This document shows, piece by piece, positions 15,446 to 24,618 of a stretch of DNA of 53,488 nt. Position numbers and translations under genes: made by a program. Each line of letters begins with the position of its first letter. The first letter of the stretch is position 1. Origin of the DNA: CAZCTC01 sp964501335 (GTDB lineage: Bacteria; Chloroflexota; Anaerolineae; B4-G1; SLSP01); the NCBI GenBank assembly GCA_964501335.1, contig CAZCTC010000055.1, positions 1 through 53,488 of the forward strand, written 5' to 3'. The notes beneath the pieces are model-generated. The model had not been told where the DNA came from, made no database searches, and saw only the letters and a list, made by a program, of their open reading frames with translations.

Positions 15446-16297
15446 TTAGGCCTTCCCTGCGCTACCGAAAGCGTCGATCCGCCCCTCGACGACAGCCTGC
15501 ATCAGCGGGAGCACGGGTCCGAGAATGTGGCGAGGATCGATCTCGTTCGGTTTCTCGGCCAGGGTCTTGCGCAGCCCCTGAGTAAAGGCATTGCGGATCT
15601 CGGTATCGATGTTGATCTTGCTGATGCCCATCTTCACCGCTTCGGCAATCTGGTCGTCGGGAATGCCCGTGCCGCCATGCAACACCAACGGGATCGAGAC
15701 CTTGTCGCGGATCGACTGCAACCGGTCCAGAGCCAGCTTGGGGGTGCCTTTGTAGAAGCCGTGCGCATTGCCGATGGAAACCGCCAGATAGTCGCAGCCG
15801 CTCAACTTAACGAACTCAGCCGCTTCATCGGGATCCGTCATAAAGGCCTCGCGGTCGGTCACCACGACATGCTCTTCCGTACCGCCGATGCGTCCCAATT
15901 CGGCTTCCACCGGAACGCCCATCGCATGGGCCGCTTCCACCACTTTGCGGGTCGCCGCGACGTTTTCGTCAAAAGGCAGCTTGGAGGCGTCGATCATGAT
16001 CGAGGTAAAGCCGGCGCGCAGACACTGCATCGCCACCTCGAAGCTTGGACCGTGGTCCAGGTGAATGGCGGCCGGAATGGAAGAGAGCTGAGCGTGCTTC
16101 TGCACAATCATCGGCAGATAATCCATCCCGGCGTACTTGATCGCGCCGGCGGAAATCTGAATCAGAACTGGAGAGCGCTTGGCTTCCGCCGCATTGAAAA
16201 TGGCGTGGGTGATTTCGAGGTTGTTGGTGTTGAACGCGCCGACGGCATATCCGCCCTTGTAAGCGTCCAGGAGCAACTGCTTGCTGGTGACTAACAT
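15446..16297 (-). CDS. fba: Class II fructose-1,6-bisphosphate aldolase
   Basis: This 283-residue zinc-dependent aldolase of the Fba/GatY/KbaY family cleaves fructose bisphosphate in glycolysis and gluconeogenesis. Asp81 and the zinc ligand His82 lie in AAIHLDHG. Other family motifs are EAELGRIGGTEE, GNAHGFYKG, the zinc-binding VLHGGTGI and KINIDTEIRNA. The start has AAGGAAAG upstream. It is the first gene of the fba-argS-dcd run and has a good promoter at 16347-16374. A tagatose-bisphosphate substrate cannot be excluded from sequence alone, but no galactitol genes are nearby. Confidence 0.9.
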   Translation of the reverse strand: MLVTSKQLLLDAYKGGYAVGAFNTNNLEITHAIFNAAEAKRSPVLIQISAGAIKYAGMDYLPMIVQKHAQLSSIPAAIHLDHGPSFEVAMQCLRAGFTSIMIDASKLPFDENVAATRKVVEAAHAMGVPVEAELGRIGGTEEHVVVTDREAFMTDPDEAAEFVKLSGCDYLAVSIGNAHGFYKGTPKLALDRLQSIRDKVSIPLVLHGGTGIPDDQIAEAVKMGISKINIDTEIRNAFTQGLRKTLAEKPNEIDPRHILGPVLPLMQAVVEGRIDAFGSAGKA

Positions 16298-16346
16298 AAT
16301 GAGCCCTTTCCTTGAGTAGATAATCTAACGACAAACCCGACCCCTA

Positions 16347-16374
16347 GTGATACCCTTTTTTAGCAAAAAGTCAA
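16347..16374 (-). promoter_or_regulatory. Promoter of the fba-argS-dcd operon
   Basis: On the minus strand TTGACT (16374-16369) and TATCAC (16352-16347) are separated by 16 nt, giving a leader of about 40 nt before the fba ATG. Confidence 0.5.
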
Positions 16375-16479
16375 ACGGGAAACCGATATTTTGAGTTTCA
16401 CTTCGAGCCCCAGCCCCGGCACTATTAGGGTACTAATATACTCATATACTTTCAGATTCCCTTATATAAAAACCTCATA

Positions 16480-16485
16480 TATAAT
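16480..16485 (+). promoter_or_regulatory. Possible -10 box for the PAS-STAS gene
   Basis: A perfect TATAAT lies in an AT-rich stretch (16430-16500) 34 nt before the preferred ATG at 16519. No convincing -35 box is seen 16-18 nt upstream. Confidence 0.35.
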
Positions 16486-16518
16486 CTAATTAAGACCCTT
16501 AAAATGATCGAGGTCAAC

Positions 16519-18141
16519 ATGGAAAACAGATTTTTATCCGCTGATTATCAGGCAATTTTCAATGCTATCCATGATGCCATCTTCATCCACGATATTTCCT
16601 CTGGTGCAATTCTAGACGTCAATACCCGCATGTGCGAACTGTATGAATGTACTTACGAGGAAACCCTGGGTGCGAATGCCAGTGATTTTAGTGTTAACAT
16701 TCCTCCTTATACAGTGGAAGAATCTACCAAATGGATTCAAAAAGCAATTACAGCAGGTCCTCAAACTTTTGAATGGTATGCTCAAAAACGCTCAGGCGTA
16801 CCTTTTTGGGTTGAGGTTACCCTTAAGCCTGTTACATTAGAAAAAAAGGCCTGTTTGATGGCGCTTGTTCACGACATTACTGAACGTAAACAACTAGAAA
16901 CGTTGGTGGCAACCCAGGTGCAAGAACGCACCACAGAAATGTTAGCCTGGCGCCGACGTTACGAACAGTTAAGTGAATTATCAGGCATGATCACTTACGA
17001 ATACAATCCAGCTACAGGGGCCTTATCTTGGGGAAAAAGCATTTCTCGGATTTTGGGCTATGCCTGGGAAGAAACCGATGGAACTGCACAGCAATGGATT
17101 GATTGGATTCATCCGGATGATCGAGACCATGCACTTCAACAATTAGAAGTTGCAGAGAAAACCTTGAATAATTACGATGTCGGTTATCGCCTCCGTCATA
17201 AAAATGGTAATTATATTTATGTCCGCGATCGTGGTTTTTTTCTGCTCGATGAGGCCGGGGAAAAGGCGCTGGAAATGATTGGATTGGTAACAGATGTTAC
17301 AGAATCGAAATTAGCGGAAGAATCATTACGAGAAAGCGAATCGCGTTTTAAAGGTTTGATTAAACAATCTCCCTTCGCTACTGAAATCTACGCCCTGGAT
17401 GGAATGATGATTGAAGTCAATCCAGCCTGGGAAGAACTTTATCAAACTCAAGCTGAAAATGCCGTAGGAAAGTTCAATATCCTTGAGGATAAGCAGGCTA
17501 AAGCATTAGGATTGCCACAGATTATCCAACGGGTTTTTGCAGGTGAATATGTAAAGACCAGTGAATTTCAATTCGTCCCAGGACAAAGTGGACATCTGGG
17601 ACGAGCACGATGGTTGATCGGGAATTTTTACCCCTTAAGGAATGATAAAGGCGAAGTCATTAATGTAGTTTCCAATGAAATCGATATTACAGATCGTAAA
17701 GAAATGGAATTGGAACGGGAACGCCTGCAACAAGAGATTATCAATGCACAACAACGGGCCCTAAAAGAATTAGCCACTCCTATCATTCCCGTTTTTGATC
17801 AAATTATTGTTATGCCGTTGGTGGGTAGCATTGATTCTTTACGTGCCAAAGATCTAATGCGGGTTATGCTGGAAGGCATTAACCACTATCGAGCAAAAAT
17901 TGTTATTATGGATATAACCGGAGTTCCGCTTCTGGATAGTGGCGTGGCCAACCATTTAAATAAAACAATTCGAGCCGCCCAATTAAAAGGCGCTCGAACA
18001 ATTATCACAGGGATTTCTGATGCTGTCGCCGAAACTATTGTAGATCTGGGAATCGATTGGTCGGAAATTGAAACTTTAAGTGATCTTCAGACGGGTTTGA
18101 CCACCGCGTTGACTTCCTTGGGGTTTAAATTGGGCCGCTAA
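16519..18141 (+). CDS. Triple-PAS protein with C-terminal STAS domain (RsbR-like)
   Basis: This 540-residue cytoplasmic sensor has three PAS domains (about residues 8-125, 150-280 and 285-405). A coiled linker and an RsbR-type STAS domain (about 425-535) follow, with DITGVPLLDSGVANHL around the usual phosphorylation site. It has no kinase, cyclase or DNA-binding output. By family analogy it would join a stressosome-like complex or partner-switching cascade, but no RsbS or RsbT is nearby. I prefer the ATG at 16519, which follows GAGG by 5 nt, over one at 16504. The gene is strikingly AT-rich: by count 21 G+C in 60 bases at 17761-17820. Its synonymous choices are unlike its neighbours, suggesting acquisition. 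Confidence 0.85.
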   Translation: MENRFLSADYQAIFNAIHDAIFIHDISSGAILDVNTRMCELYECTYEETLGANASDFSVNIPPYTVEESTKWIQKAITAGPQTFEWYAQKRSGVPFWVEVTLKPVTLEKKACLMALVHDITERKQLETLVATQVQERTTEMLAWRRRYEQLSELSGMITYEYNPATGALSWGKSISRILGYAWEETDGTAQQWIDWIHPDDRDHALQQLEVAEKTLNNYDVGYRLRHKNGNYIYVRDRGFFLLDEAGEKALEMIGLVTDVTESKLAEESLRESESRFKGLIKQSPFATEIYALDGMMIEVNPAWEELYQTQAENAVGKFNILEDKQAKALGLPQIIQRVFAGEYVKTSEFQFVPGQSGHLGRARWLIGNFYPLRNDKGEVINVVSNEIDITDRKEMELERERLQQEIINAQQRALKELATPIIPVFDQIIVMPLVGSIDSLRAKDLMRVMLEGINHYRAKIVIMDITGVPLLDSGVANHLNKTIRAAQLKGARTIITGISDAVAETIVDLGIDWSEIETLSDLQTGLTTALTSLGFKLGR

Positions 18142-18211
18142 TTACAACAGCACGGGTCGAATATTAGAACAAACTCCTGATCTAAACCAAACCGTAAGAA
18201 CCAGAAACACG

Positions 18212-18250
18212 AGTTGCAACGCACTCCGTTTTCGCAAGTGCGTTGCAACT
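18212..18250. terminator. Bidirectional hairpin between convergent genes
   Basis: AGTTGCAACGCACT (18212-18225) pairs perfectly with 18237-18250 around an 11-nt loop. It lies between the PAS-STAS gene and the stop of the cyclase-ATPase gene. No long T run follows. Confidence 0.65.
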
Positions 18251-18280
18251 TAAAAGATCCCTCTTTTCCAAAGTGAATCC

Positions 18281-21200
18281 TCAACCCTCCGTCTGCCCGG
18301 CCTCCGCGATCATTTCCAGACGTTCAAAAACCGCCCGGGCCTCCTGGAACAGCGTGGCAGCCCGCTCTTTATTCCCCTGCTTTGCCAGATAGCGCGCCCA
18401 ATCGCGCAACGCGCGGGCCCGCTCCGCCTCCGCCCCGATCTCCGCAAAGATCCGTAGGCTCTCCGCATAACAGGCCGCCGGATCGTTGAACAAAGGAGCC
18501 CCCGCATCTCCAGGAACCCGTCCCAAATCTCCAACCGACAGACCGCAATTCCCCAAAACGCGCCAGGCCTGAGCAATGAATTCCTTGTTGCCGGCCGCCT
18601 GCCCCAACGTCAACGCCTGCCGGGCCTCCGCCAGAGCCTCTTCGATTCTTCCCTGCCCCAAACAGGCCTCCGCCAGAAACCGATGGGTCTCTGAAAGGGC
18701 AAACCAGGTTCCCCTCCCTACCAGTTCAAGCACCCGCCGCAAATCCATCTCGGCGGCCGCATAGTCCTTCAACCCCACCCGGGCCCCGCCCAGGTTGTTA
18801 AGGCAAAGGCGCTCGCTGGCCTGAGAGCCGATCTCCCGGTTAATCCGCAGCGCCTCTTGATACCGTTGCACCGCCGCCGCGTAGTCGCCCCGCAGCCGCG
18901 CCGTCTCCCCCAGATTGTTGAGCATCATCCCGACCGACTGCCGGTCGCCCAGCTCCCGGAAAAGCGCCAGCGCCTGCTCCCGATATTGATCGGCCTGAGC
19001 AAATCGCCCCAACGCCACATAGGCCGCCCCCAACAGATTCAAATTGTTGACCCGCCAGTTGCGCGCCTGAAATTCCGACAATCCCTCACACAAAGCCAGC
19101 GACTGCTCAGCCAATGAAATCGCCGTCGCCGCCTCTCCCAAACGATAATACGACCAGCCTTTGCGCCGCAGTGCATTGGATAGCTCAACCTGCGCCGCTT
19201 CATTTCCATGCTGCACCAGCGCCATCCGGGCATTCATCTCGGCATTTTCAGCATCCTCTAACGCCAGCCGATGGTTTCCCATACTGCTGTGGACCACTGC
19301 CAGCTCATTCCAGGTCTGCGCCAGCATCAACTCATCGCCCAAAGACTCAGCCAGCGCACGCATCGGGGCAAAGACCTCCAAAGCTTCCGTATACCGCGCC
19401 CGCAGACGCAGCGCCCGCCCCAACCCCTTATACCAATCCAGCTTCCAGGCATCCGGAATCGAGAATTTCTGCGCGATCTCCAGAGCCTTCTGATAATAAC
19501 TGATGGCCGTCTCAGGCATATAAGCGCCGGCAGCCTGCTTCGCCGCCCGACCGTACCATTCCGCCGCCGCCAGCAGATCGCCGGCCCGCTCGGAATGTTC
19601 GGCGATCAATCCCGCATACTCATCCCCCCGCTCGCCGCTCTTTTCAATCAACCAGGTCGCCGCCCGGGCATGATAGATACGCCGCTCCCGCTTGAGCACC
19701 GTCTCATAGGTCACTTCCTGCAACAGCGCATGTTTGAACAGATATTCACCCGTGTCGCGGAAAGTAGAAGCATCACGATCGAAAACCAGCTCGCGGCTCC
19801 GCAGGGTCTCCAACACATCCTGAAGCCGGGGATTCATCGGCTCAGGCAGCGATTGCCCCAAAAATTCCACCGCATTGTCCCAAAAAACCCGCCCCACCAC
19901 CGCGGCCCGCTGCAAGAACTCCCGTTCCACCGGGGAAAGCTCATCCAACCGCGCCTGCAACACCCCCGTCAATGTCGGCGGGACGCGCAACGCCGAAAGC
20001 CGGTTCAACTCCACCTGCCAGCGAGATTCGCCCGGCACAATCACCGCCTGATCGATCAACATCTTGATAAATTCTTCCACATAGAAGGGATTGCCTTCCG
20101 CGCTCTTGACCACCAGATCGCGCAAAGCCGCCGGAATCTCCGGCACCTTCTGCAAAATCTCTTCGACCAGCTGACAGCTCTCCGCCTCAGAAAGCGGCCC
20201 CAGATCCAACCGCTGATCCGCCGTCCAGGCCACCCGCCGCTCAAAAAGGGAAGGCCGCGTCAGCCCCATCACCAGAATCGGCAACGTTCCTCCATGCTTG
20301 CGCAGGTAAGCCAGAATCTCCATCGAACCGTCATCCGCCCAATGCAAATCATCCAACAGAAAAATCACCGGCCGGCTGGATGCCTGGAAGAACTGCAACA
20401 GATAATGCAACGCCCGGTTGTGAATCTGTTGAGGATCATCCAGAATGCCGTGAAGATAGGGACTGTGCGAATAATCCAACCCGATCAGCTGTCCGATAAA
20501 GTGAGATTTCATCACCGCTTCCGGATCGCCGACCAGCCACCCAACCACCCCCCGTTCCAGCTTCTGACAGGCCGTCGCGAGAGGATCGTTGTCGGAGATC
20601 TCCAACCGGCGCACCACCATCTCCCGCATAAAAGAATAGGGCAAATTCATCAAGGATTCGTTGGCCCGGGCTTTAAAAATAATGACCGGTTCAGGAAATT
20701 GGTCCAGCCAGTGCTCAAACTCATACAGCAGGCGACTTTTACCCACGCCGGCCTCGCCCACCACCAACACCATATGCATTTCAGAATAATCAACAATCCG
20801 CCGCACCGCCGCCTGCAACTGCTGCAATTCTCCGGTGCGGCCGATCATCCGGGTATCGATCCCCTCCACACCCCGGCGATGCAGTCGGAAGGCGCGCGGT
20901 TTGGCCCTCAACACCACATAAGTCTGTACCGGCTCCGCCTTGCCCTTAACCGTCAACAGCGGCTGCGTCTGCAATTCAAAAGCGCCGCGCACCTGCCGGT
21001 AAGTATCCAGCGAAATGAGAATCCCGCCGATCGGGGCGGCATGCTCCAGGCGCGAAGCCAGATTCACCGTATCCCCCATGGCCGTATACTCCCCCATACT
21101 GCCGACCGACCCCAGAATCACCGCACCGGTATGGATTCCAATCCGCATGGCCAGCGAGATCCCGTGTTCACGTCGAAAAGCCAGCAGCTCCGATTGCATG

Positions 21201-21589
21201 GCCAGAGCCGCATAGATCGCCCGCTCCGGATCGTCTTCCCGAGCCGTCGGAATGCCGAAAAGCGCCATCACCGCATCGCCGATATGCTTATCGATCACCC
21301 CACCCTGCGCCAGGATGGCCGCATCCAGTTTGGCCCACAGCGCATTCATCCGATCGAGCACCTCTTCGGCATCCAGCTTCTCAGACATCGCCGTAAACCC
21401 GGAAACATCGGCAAAAAGCACCGTCACCTGTTTGCGTTGTTCCGTACGGCTGTGCGGTTCACTGGCCCTCAACGCAGCCAGCTTCTCACGGATCGGCGCC
21501 AGCATCGCCTCGACCAAATCATCGCCCAGGGTGGCCCGCTGCATTTCCAATGCCGCAATGCCCTGCTCCAGCTTTTCGATTTCGGTCAT
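18281..21589 (-). CDS. Class III cyclase - AAA ATPase - TPR signalling protein
   Basis: This is a 1102-residue multidomain protein. A short coiled region (1-45) precedes a class III nucleotide cyclase domain (about 50-235). Its metal aspartates are in LFADVSGF and KHIGDAVMALFG, and it contains GDTVNLASRLE. A STAND-like predicted ATPase follows, with Walker A GEAGVGKSRL (Lys284) and Walker B FLLDDLHWAD. The last 450 residues are TPR repeats (ALEIAQKF, AVQRYQEALRINRE and others). The start at 21589 is taken over one 34 codons upstream because the longer form would overlap the LOG gene, which ends 4 nt before. It probably makes cAMP in response to a signal sensed by the TPR/ATPase part. Confidence 0.9.
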   Translation of the reverse strand: MTEIEKLEQGIAALEMQRATLGDDLVEAMLAPIREKLAALRASEPHSRTEQRKQVTVLFADVSGFTAMSEKLDAEEVLDRMNALWAKLDAAILAQGGVIDKHIGDAVMALFGIPTAREDDPERAIYAALAMQSELLAFRREHGISLAMRIGIHTGAVILGSVGSMGEYTAMGDTVNLASRLEHAAPIGGILISLDTYRQVRGAFELQTQPLLTVKGKAEPVQTYVVLRAKPRAFRLHRRGVEGIDTRMIGRTGELQQLQAAVRRIVDYSEMHMVLVVGEAGVGKSRLLYEFEHWLDQFPEPVIIFKARANESLMNLPYSFMREMVVRRLEISDNDPLATACQKLERGVVGWLVGDPEAVMKSHFIGQLIGLDYSHSPYLHGILDDPQQIHNRALHYLLQFFQASSRPVIFLLDDLHWADDGSMEILAYLRKHGGTLPILVMGLTRPSLFERRVAWTADQRLDLGPLSEAESCQLVEEILQKVPEIPAALRDLVVKSAEGNPFYVEEFIKMLIDQAVIVPGESRWQVELNRLSALRVPPTLTGVLQARLDELSPVEREFLQRAAVVGRVFWDNAVEFLGQSLPEPMNPRLQDVLETLRSRELVFDRDASTFRDTGEYLFKHALLQEVTYETVLKRERRIYHARAATWLIEKSGERGDEYAGLIAEHSERAGDLLAAAEWYGRAAKQAAGAYMPETAISYYQKALEIAQKFSIPDAWKLDWYKGLGRALRLRARYTEALEVFAPMRALAESLGDELMLAQTWNELAVVHSSMGNHRLALEDAENAEMNARMALVQHGNEAAQVELSNALRRKGWSYYRLGEAATAISLAEQSLALCEGLSEFQARNWRVNNLNLLGAAYVALGRFAQADQYREQALALFRELGDRQSVGMMLNNLGETARLRGDYAAAVQRYQEALRINREIGSQASERLCLNNLGGARVGLKDYAAAEMDLRRVLELVGRGTWFALSETHRFLAEACLGQGRIEEALAEARQALTLGQAAGNKEFIAQAWRVLGNCGLSVGDLGRVPGDAGAPLFNDPAACYAESLRIFAEIGAEAERARALRDWARYLAKQGNKERAATLFQEARAVFERLEMIAEAGQTEG

Positions 21590-21593
21590 AAGG

Positions 21594-22187
21594 TTAACCT
21601 CGCTTCGTCTGCTGCAATGCCCACTCAGCTTTGCTGAATTTGGGAGGCTGATAAGTCTCAAACTGCTGCAACAATCCCTCCGGCGTTTCATCCACCAACA
21701 ACAACGAACGCCCCGCCGGTTGGATAAATTGCTGCGTCACCGCCACATCGACAAATTCGACCAGCCGATCGTAATAGTGAGCCACATTGAGCAATCCACA
21801 AGGCTTATGATGAAGATCCAGCTGCGCCCAGGTAAGCACCTCGAAAATCTCCTCAAATGTGCCGAAGCCCCCCGGCAAAGCGATAAAAGCATCGCCCAGC
21901 TCCGCCATCATCGCCTTCCGTTCGTGCATCGTCTCCACCACATGGAGATTGGCCAGCCGCGTCAACGCCACTTCCCAGGGAATCATCATCTTAGGGATGA
22001 CACCGATCACTTCGCCGCCGGCATCCAGCACAGCCTGCGCCACCTGTCCCATAATACCTACGCTACCGCCGCCGTAAACCAGGCCGATATTCCGCTCCGC
22101 CAGCAAACGCCCCAAAGCCTGAGCCACCCGACCGTACTCCGGATCGCTCCCCGGGCTTGACCCGCAATAGACACAAATGCGCTTCAT
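21594..22187 (-). CDS. LOG-family nucleoside-5'-monophosphate phosphoribohydrolase
   Basis: This 197-residue Rossmann-fold enzyme of the LOG/TIGR00730 family releases a base from nucleoside 5'-monophosphates, classically cytokinin ribotides or AMP. The signature PGGFGTFEEIFE, preceded by the substrate Arg region MHERKAMM, is complete. Also present are VYCGSSPG at the start and YGGGSVGIMG. It shares a transcript with the cyclase-ATPase gene, which starts 4 nt downstream. A functional link is not obvious, though release of adenine from AMP beside a cAMP-producing protein is suggestive. Confidence 0.88.
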   Translation of the reverse strand: MKRICVYCGSSPGSDPEYGRVAQALGRLLAERNIGLVYGGGSVGIMGQVAQAVLDAGGEVIGVIPKMMIPWEVALTRLANLHVVETMHERKAMMAELGDAFIALPGGFGTFEEIFEVLTWAQLDLHHKPCGLLNVAHYYDRLVEFVDVAVTQQFIQPAGRSLLLVDETPEGLLQQFETYQPPKFSKAEWALQQTKRG

Positions 22188-22270
22188 TGAAACCTCGAAT
22201 TAAAAATGATTCGAGTTCAAGTATACCCACCTCTCTAAAAGAGTCCAACAGAAAATCCCCCGGCTAACCT

Positions 22271-22425
22271 TTTAGCGTCCCGCAAAAGGCTTTTGTTCGG
22301 TTGAAGCAACGCGCTGGATGGGGAGAGAGTTTTTTTGTTTGTATTTTTGCGCACATGAGAATGCGCGCAAAAATACGGGCTTTTTCCCCACTTTTCCGGG
22401 GTAAAACCGCACAGGTCAAAAGTTT
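22271..22425 (-). repeat. Hairpin/GCGTC element, reverse orientation, with left end
   Basis: On the minus strand it reads GACCTGTGCGGTTTTACCCC (left end, 22421-22402), then a hairpin at 22376-22341 with one mismatch. After the linker comes the block GCGCGTTGC...GCGGGACGCT, ending at 22271. A separate 14-bp palindrome GTTTGCGCGCAAAC lies at 22436-22449. Confidence 0.75.
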
Positions 22426-22454
22426 TTCTGTTTACGTTTGCGCGCAAACAAGGA

Positions 22455-22500
22455 TTTTTTCTCTGCGCCCTCGGCGCCTCTGCGGTAAAATCTGCGTAAA
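22455..22500 (+). repeat. CTCTGTG/CTCTGCG module, degenerate copy
   Basis: CTCTGCGCCCTCGGCGCC and TCTGCGGTAAAATCTGCG match the core of the module at 195-210 with several changes. The rest of 22188-22560 holds only the hairpin element. Confidence 0.55.
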
Positions 22501-22563
22501 TTATGCGGTACTGCGTTTTTTCTTCTCCTGTGTTTCGGGCTACCGCCACAAATCGCCCAAACA

Positions 22564-22591
22564 TTGACTATCAGAAGGGTTATGCTACACT
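22564..22591 (+). promoter_or_regulatory. Promoter of the GNAT gene
   Basis: TTGACT (22564-22569), a 16-nt spacer and TACACT (22586-22591), with TGC just before the -10 (extended -10 type). The leader to the ATG at 22640 is about 42 nt. Confidence 0.6.
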
Positions 22592-22639
22592 GCCGATATA
22601 CAGTTAAAACCATTCAAACCGCGCGAGGGAGATGATCCA

Positions 22640-23452
22640 ATGGCCATGATCTTTAACGACCTCTCTTCCAAAGCCCTGGAAAAAGTCATCGACGACAACC
22701 TCATCGAAAAATCGCTCAGCTTCCCCCGCTTCTTTGGCGGAGAGACTTACGGCCCGAATCCCATCTGGTTTGTCACCGGCCCATCCATGCCCACCAACAA
22801 CGGCATCGCCCAGGCCGTCTTTTCCCATTCCACCCTCAACGACGACGTGGCCGCCGCCATCGAACCCTTCCGACAACGGCGACTCCCCCTGGTCTGGTGG
22901 GTCGGCCCGAACAGTTACCCCGCCGACATGGGCCAGACCTTGCAGCAATTCGGCTTCACCCATAACCGTGATATGATCGGCATGGCCGCTCCTTTAAAAG
23001 AACTGGGAGAAAACAACCCATTGCCCGATCTGCCCCTGCAATTCGAACGGGTTGAAGACAAAGAGGCGCTGAAATTCTGGTACGAAATCACTCTGCAATG
23101 CTTCCCCGGCACCTACAGCCAGGCCTATCTGGATTCCCTGGCCGAAATCAGCCTGCGCCCCGACGCCGATTGGATTCACTACATCGCCCGCTATCAGGGT
23201 ACCGTCATCGCCTCCAGCTCACTCCAACTGGGAGCCGGCGTGGCCGGACTCTACAATCTGGGAACCATCCCCGACTGGCGCCAGCGAGGGGTGGGAGTCT
23301 GGATGACCCTCAAAACCTACGCCGAATCCTATGCCATGGGCTATCAGGTGGGAACCCTGCAAAGCACCTATCCCAATGCCCTGCGGCTTTATCATCGCCT
23401 CGGATTTGAAATCTACTGCAAAATCGGCATCTACCGCCACGGCCCCTGGTAG
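22640..23452 (+). CDS. GNAT-family N-acetyltransferase
   Basis: This 270-residue protein has an acetyl-CoA binding GNAT domain in its second half (about 135-265). It shows YNLGTIPDWRQRGVGVWMT, a variant of the R/Q-x-x-G-x-G/A motif A, and YHRLGFEIYCKIGIY near the end (motif B). The first half resembles a degenerate second GNAT fold (VWWVGPNSYP, LQQFGFTHNRDMIGM), as in two-domain acetyltransferases. The substrate is unknown. The ATG follows GAGGGAG and a good promoter at 22564. It is monocistronic. Confidence 0.8.
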   Translation: MAMIFNDLSSKALEKVIDDNLIEKSLSFPRFFGGETYGPNPIWFVTGPSMPTNNGIAQAVFSHSTLNDDVAAAIEPFRQRRLPLVWWVGPNSYPADMGQTLQQFGFTHNRDMIGMAAPLKELGENNPLPDLPLQFERVEDKEALKFWYEITLQCFPGTYSQAYLDSLAEISLRPDADWIHYIARYQGTVIASSSLQLGAGVAGLYNLGTIPDWRQRGVGVWMTLKTYAESYAMGYQVGTLQSTYPNALRLYHRLGFEIYCKIGIYRHGPW

Positions 23453-23463
23453 AAAAGTAAAAG

Positions 23464-23705
23464 TTCATATTTTCGGCGGCTTCAGAAAGCCGCCGAAAAT
23501 ATGAAAAAACATCCCCCCGTCCAACGCAGCGCATCCTGCCAGACAAAAACCTTCTGCGGGACGCTAAATATGCCCACCGAACAGGTCGAAAAAAAGCCCG
23601 TGTTTTTGCACGCATCAGAATGCGCGCAAAAACACAAATAAAAAACATCCTCCCCCCGTCCAGCGCGTCGCTTCCCACTGAACCAAAACCCTTTGCGGGA
23701 CGCTA
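23464..23705 (+). repeat. Two tandem hairpin/GCGTC elements after the GNAT gene
   Basis: Hairpin 1 has 19-bp arms (23464-23482 and 23487-23505). Hairpin 2 has 16-bp arms (23600-23615 and 23620-23635) with one mismatch. Each is followed by the block ending TTTGCGGGACGCTAA or TCTGCGGGACGCTAA. The junction reads CCACCGAACAGGTCG before the second hairpin. The first begins 12 nt after the GNAT stop codon. Confidence 0.85.
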
Positions 23706-23781
23706 AGAACAGATGGATTTCAAGCAATCCGTAATTTTCCGCAACCATCACAATCCAATTACGTATTACAAAATCAGGGCT

Positions 23782-23809
23782 TTGAGTTAAAATTAGCGCA
23801 GGCTATTAA
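23782..23809 (+). promoter_or_regulatory. Possible promoter of the small zinc-ribbon membrane protein
   Basis: TTGAGT (23782-23787) and TATTAA (23804-23809) are 16 nt apart. TAAAAT at 23788-23793 is an alternative -10 box that would leave room for the ribosome site. Confidence 0.3.
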
Positions 23810-23823
23810 AAGAGAGGCATCCT

Positions 23824-24234
23824 GTGAAAAGACATCATAAAAAACCTGAATTGATCGGTCCCTGGCGAAATATCCATACCGCTATCTGGTTGATCGGACT
23901 TGCTTACATCGCCCTGTATGGCCGATGGTGGCCCGGCATTTTAATCCTGATCGGCATCAGCCTGATCCTTGAAGCAATCCTGATGCAATATAAACCTGAG
24001 GCCTTTGAACAACCCGAAAGACCGCCCTTCGCCCCGGCACCGGCGGCGCCGCCCTCCTATTCAACACCCGCGCCGACGCCGGCCGCACCCGTTCGAGAAC
24101 ACCGGCTGGAACTCCTGCCGCTGGCCTGCCCTCACTGTGGCGCGCCCGTTCGCCACAATGACATCAAATGGACCGGCCCTCAATCCGCAGAATGCACCTA
24201 CTGCGGATCGAACCTCCCGATGAAATCGGGATAA
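23824..24234 (+). CDS. Small membrane protein with C-terminal zinc ribbon
   Basis: This 136-residue protein starts at a GTG with GAGAGG six nt upstream. Residues 18-37 and 38-53 are hydrophobic segments (IWLIGLAYIALYG, ILILIGISLILEAIL) forming two short membrane spans. A Pro/Ala-rich linker (about 65-92) leads to a CPHC...CTYC zinc ribbon (about 101-130). The family is not recognised. Similar short membrane-plus-zinc-ribbon proteins are common hypothetical proteins in Chloroflexota. No operon partner; repeat elements flank both sides. Confidence 0.65.
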   Translation: MKRHHKKPELIGPWRNIHTAIWLIGLAYIALYGRWWPGILILIGISLILEAILMQYKPEAFEQPERPPFAPAPAAPPSYSTPAPTPAAPVREHRLELLPLACPHCGAPVRHNDIKWTGPQSAECTYCGSNLPMKSG

Positions 24235-24254
24235 CAACATTTTTGACAAAAAAC

Positions 24255-24535
24255 ATGATTGCGGCGGCTCTAGAAAGCCGCCGCAATCATAAATAAAAAA
24301 AATCCCTCTCTCCCCCTATCCAATGCAGCGTATCCTGCCAGACAAAAACCTTCTGCGGGATGCTAACCATACCCTCCCAACAGGTCAAAAAAGCGACCTA
24401 TGCGCTTAGTCTGGAAAAAAAGCTCATATTTTCGGCGGCTTTCTGAAGCCGCTGAAAATATTAAAAAAACAACTCTCCCTGCCTTCCAGCGCGGCGCATC
24501 CTGCCAGACAAAAACCTTCTGCGGGACGCCAAACA
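24255..24535 (+). repeat. Two abutting hairpin/GCGTC elements showing a right-end/left-end junction
   Basis: Element 1 has a hairpin (24255-24269 with 24276-24290), a block ending TCTGCGGGATGCTAA and a right end CCCAACAGGTC. After 8 nt element 2 starts with the left end GACCTATGCGCTTAGTCTGG, a hairpin (24426-24441 with 24446-24461) and a block ending GCGGGACGCC. This junction best shows where an element begins and ends. Confidence 0.8.
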
Positions 24536-24618
24536 TACCACCTGAATGAGCAACCCGCGTTACAATAAGCACACACAGAATCACCGCCATAAAATTTCAG
24601 TCAGGAGGTAAAAATCCC

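Noticed and set aside
16504..16518. Earlier ATG for the PAS-STAS gene
   Set aside because: No ribosome site precedes it, whereas the ATG at 16519 has GAGG at good spacing. The difference is only five residues.
19271..21637. 788-codon open frame antisense to the cyclase-ATPase gene
   Set aside because: His/Gln/Arg-rich shadow of a real gene, without domain content; the opposite strand shows clear cyclase, Walker and TPR motifs.
22190..22230. tRNA-like 'GATTCGAGTTCAAG' string
   Set aside because: No cloverleaf arms or acceptor stem can be formed around it; it is an inverted repeat of the nearby CTCGAATTAAAAATGATTCGAG.
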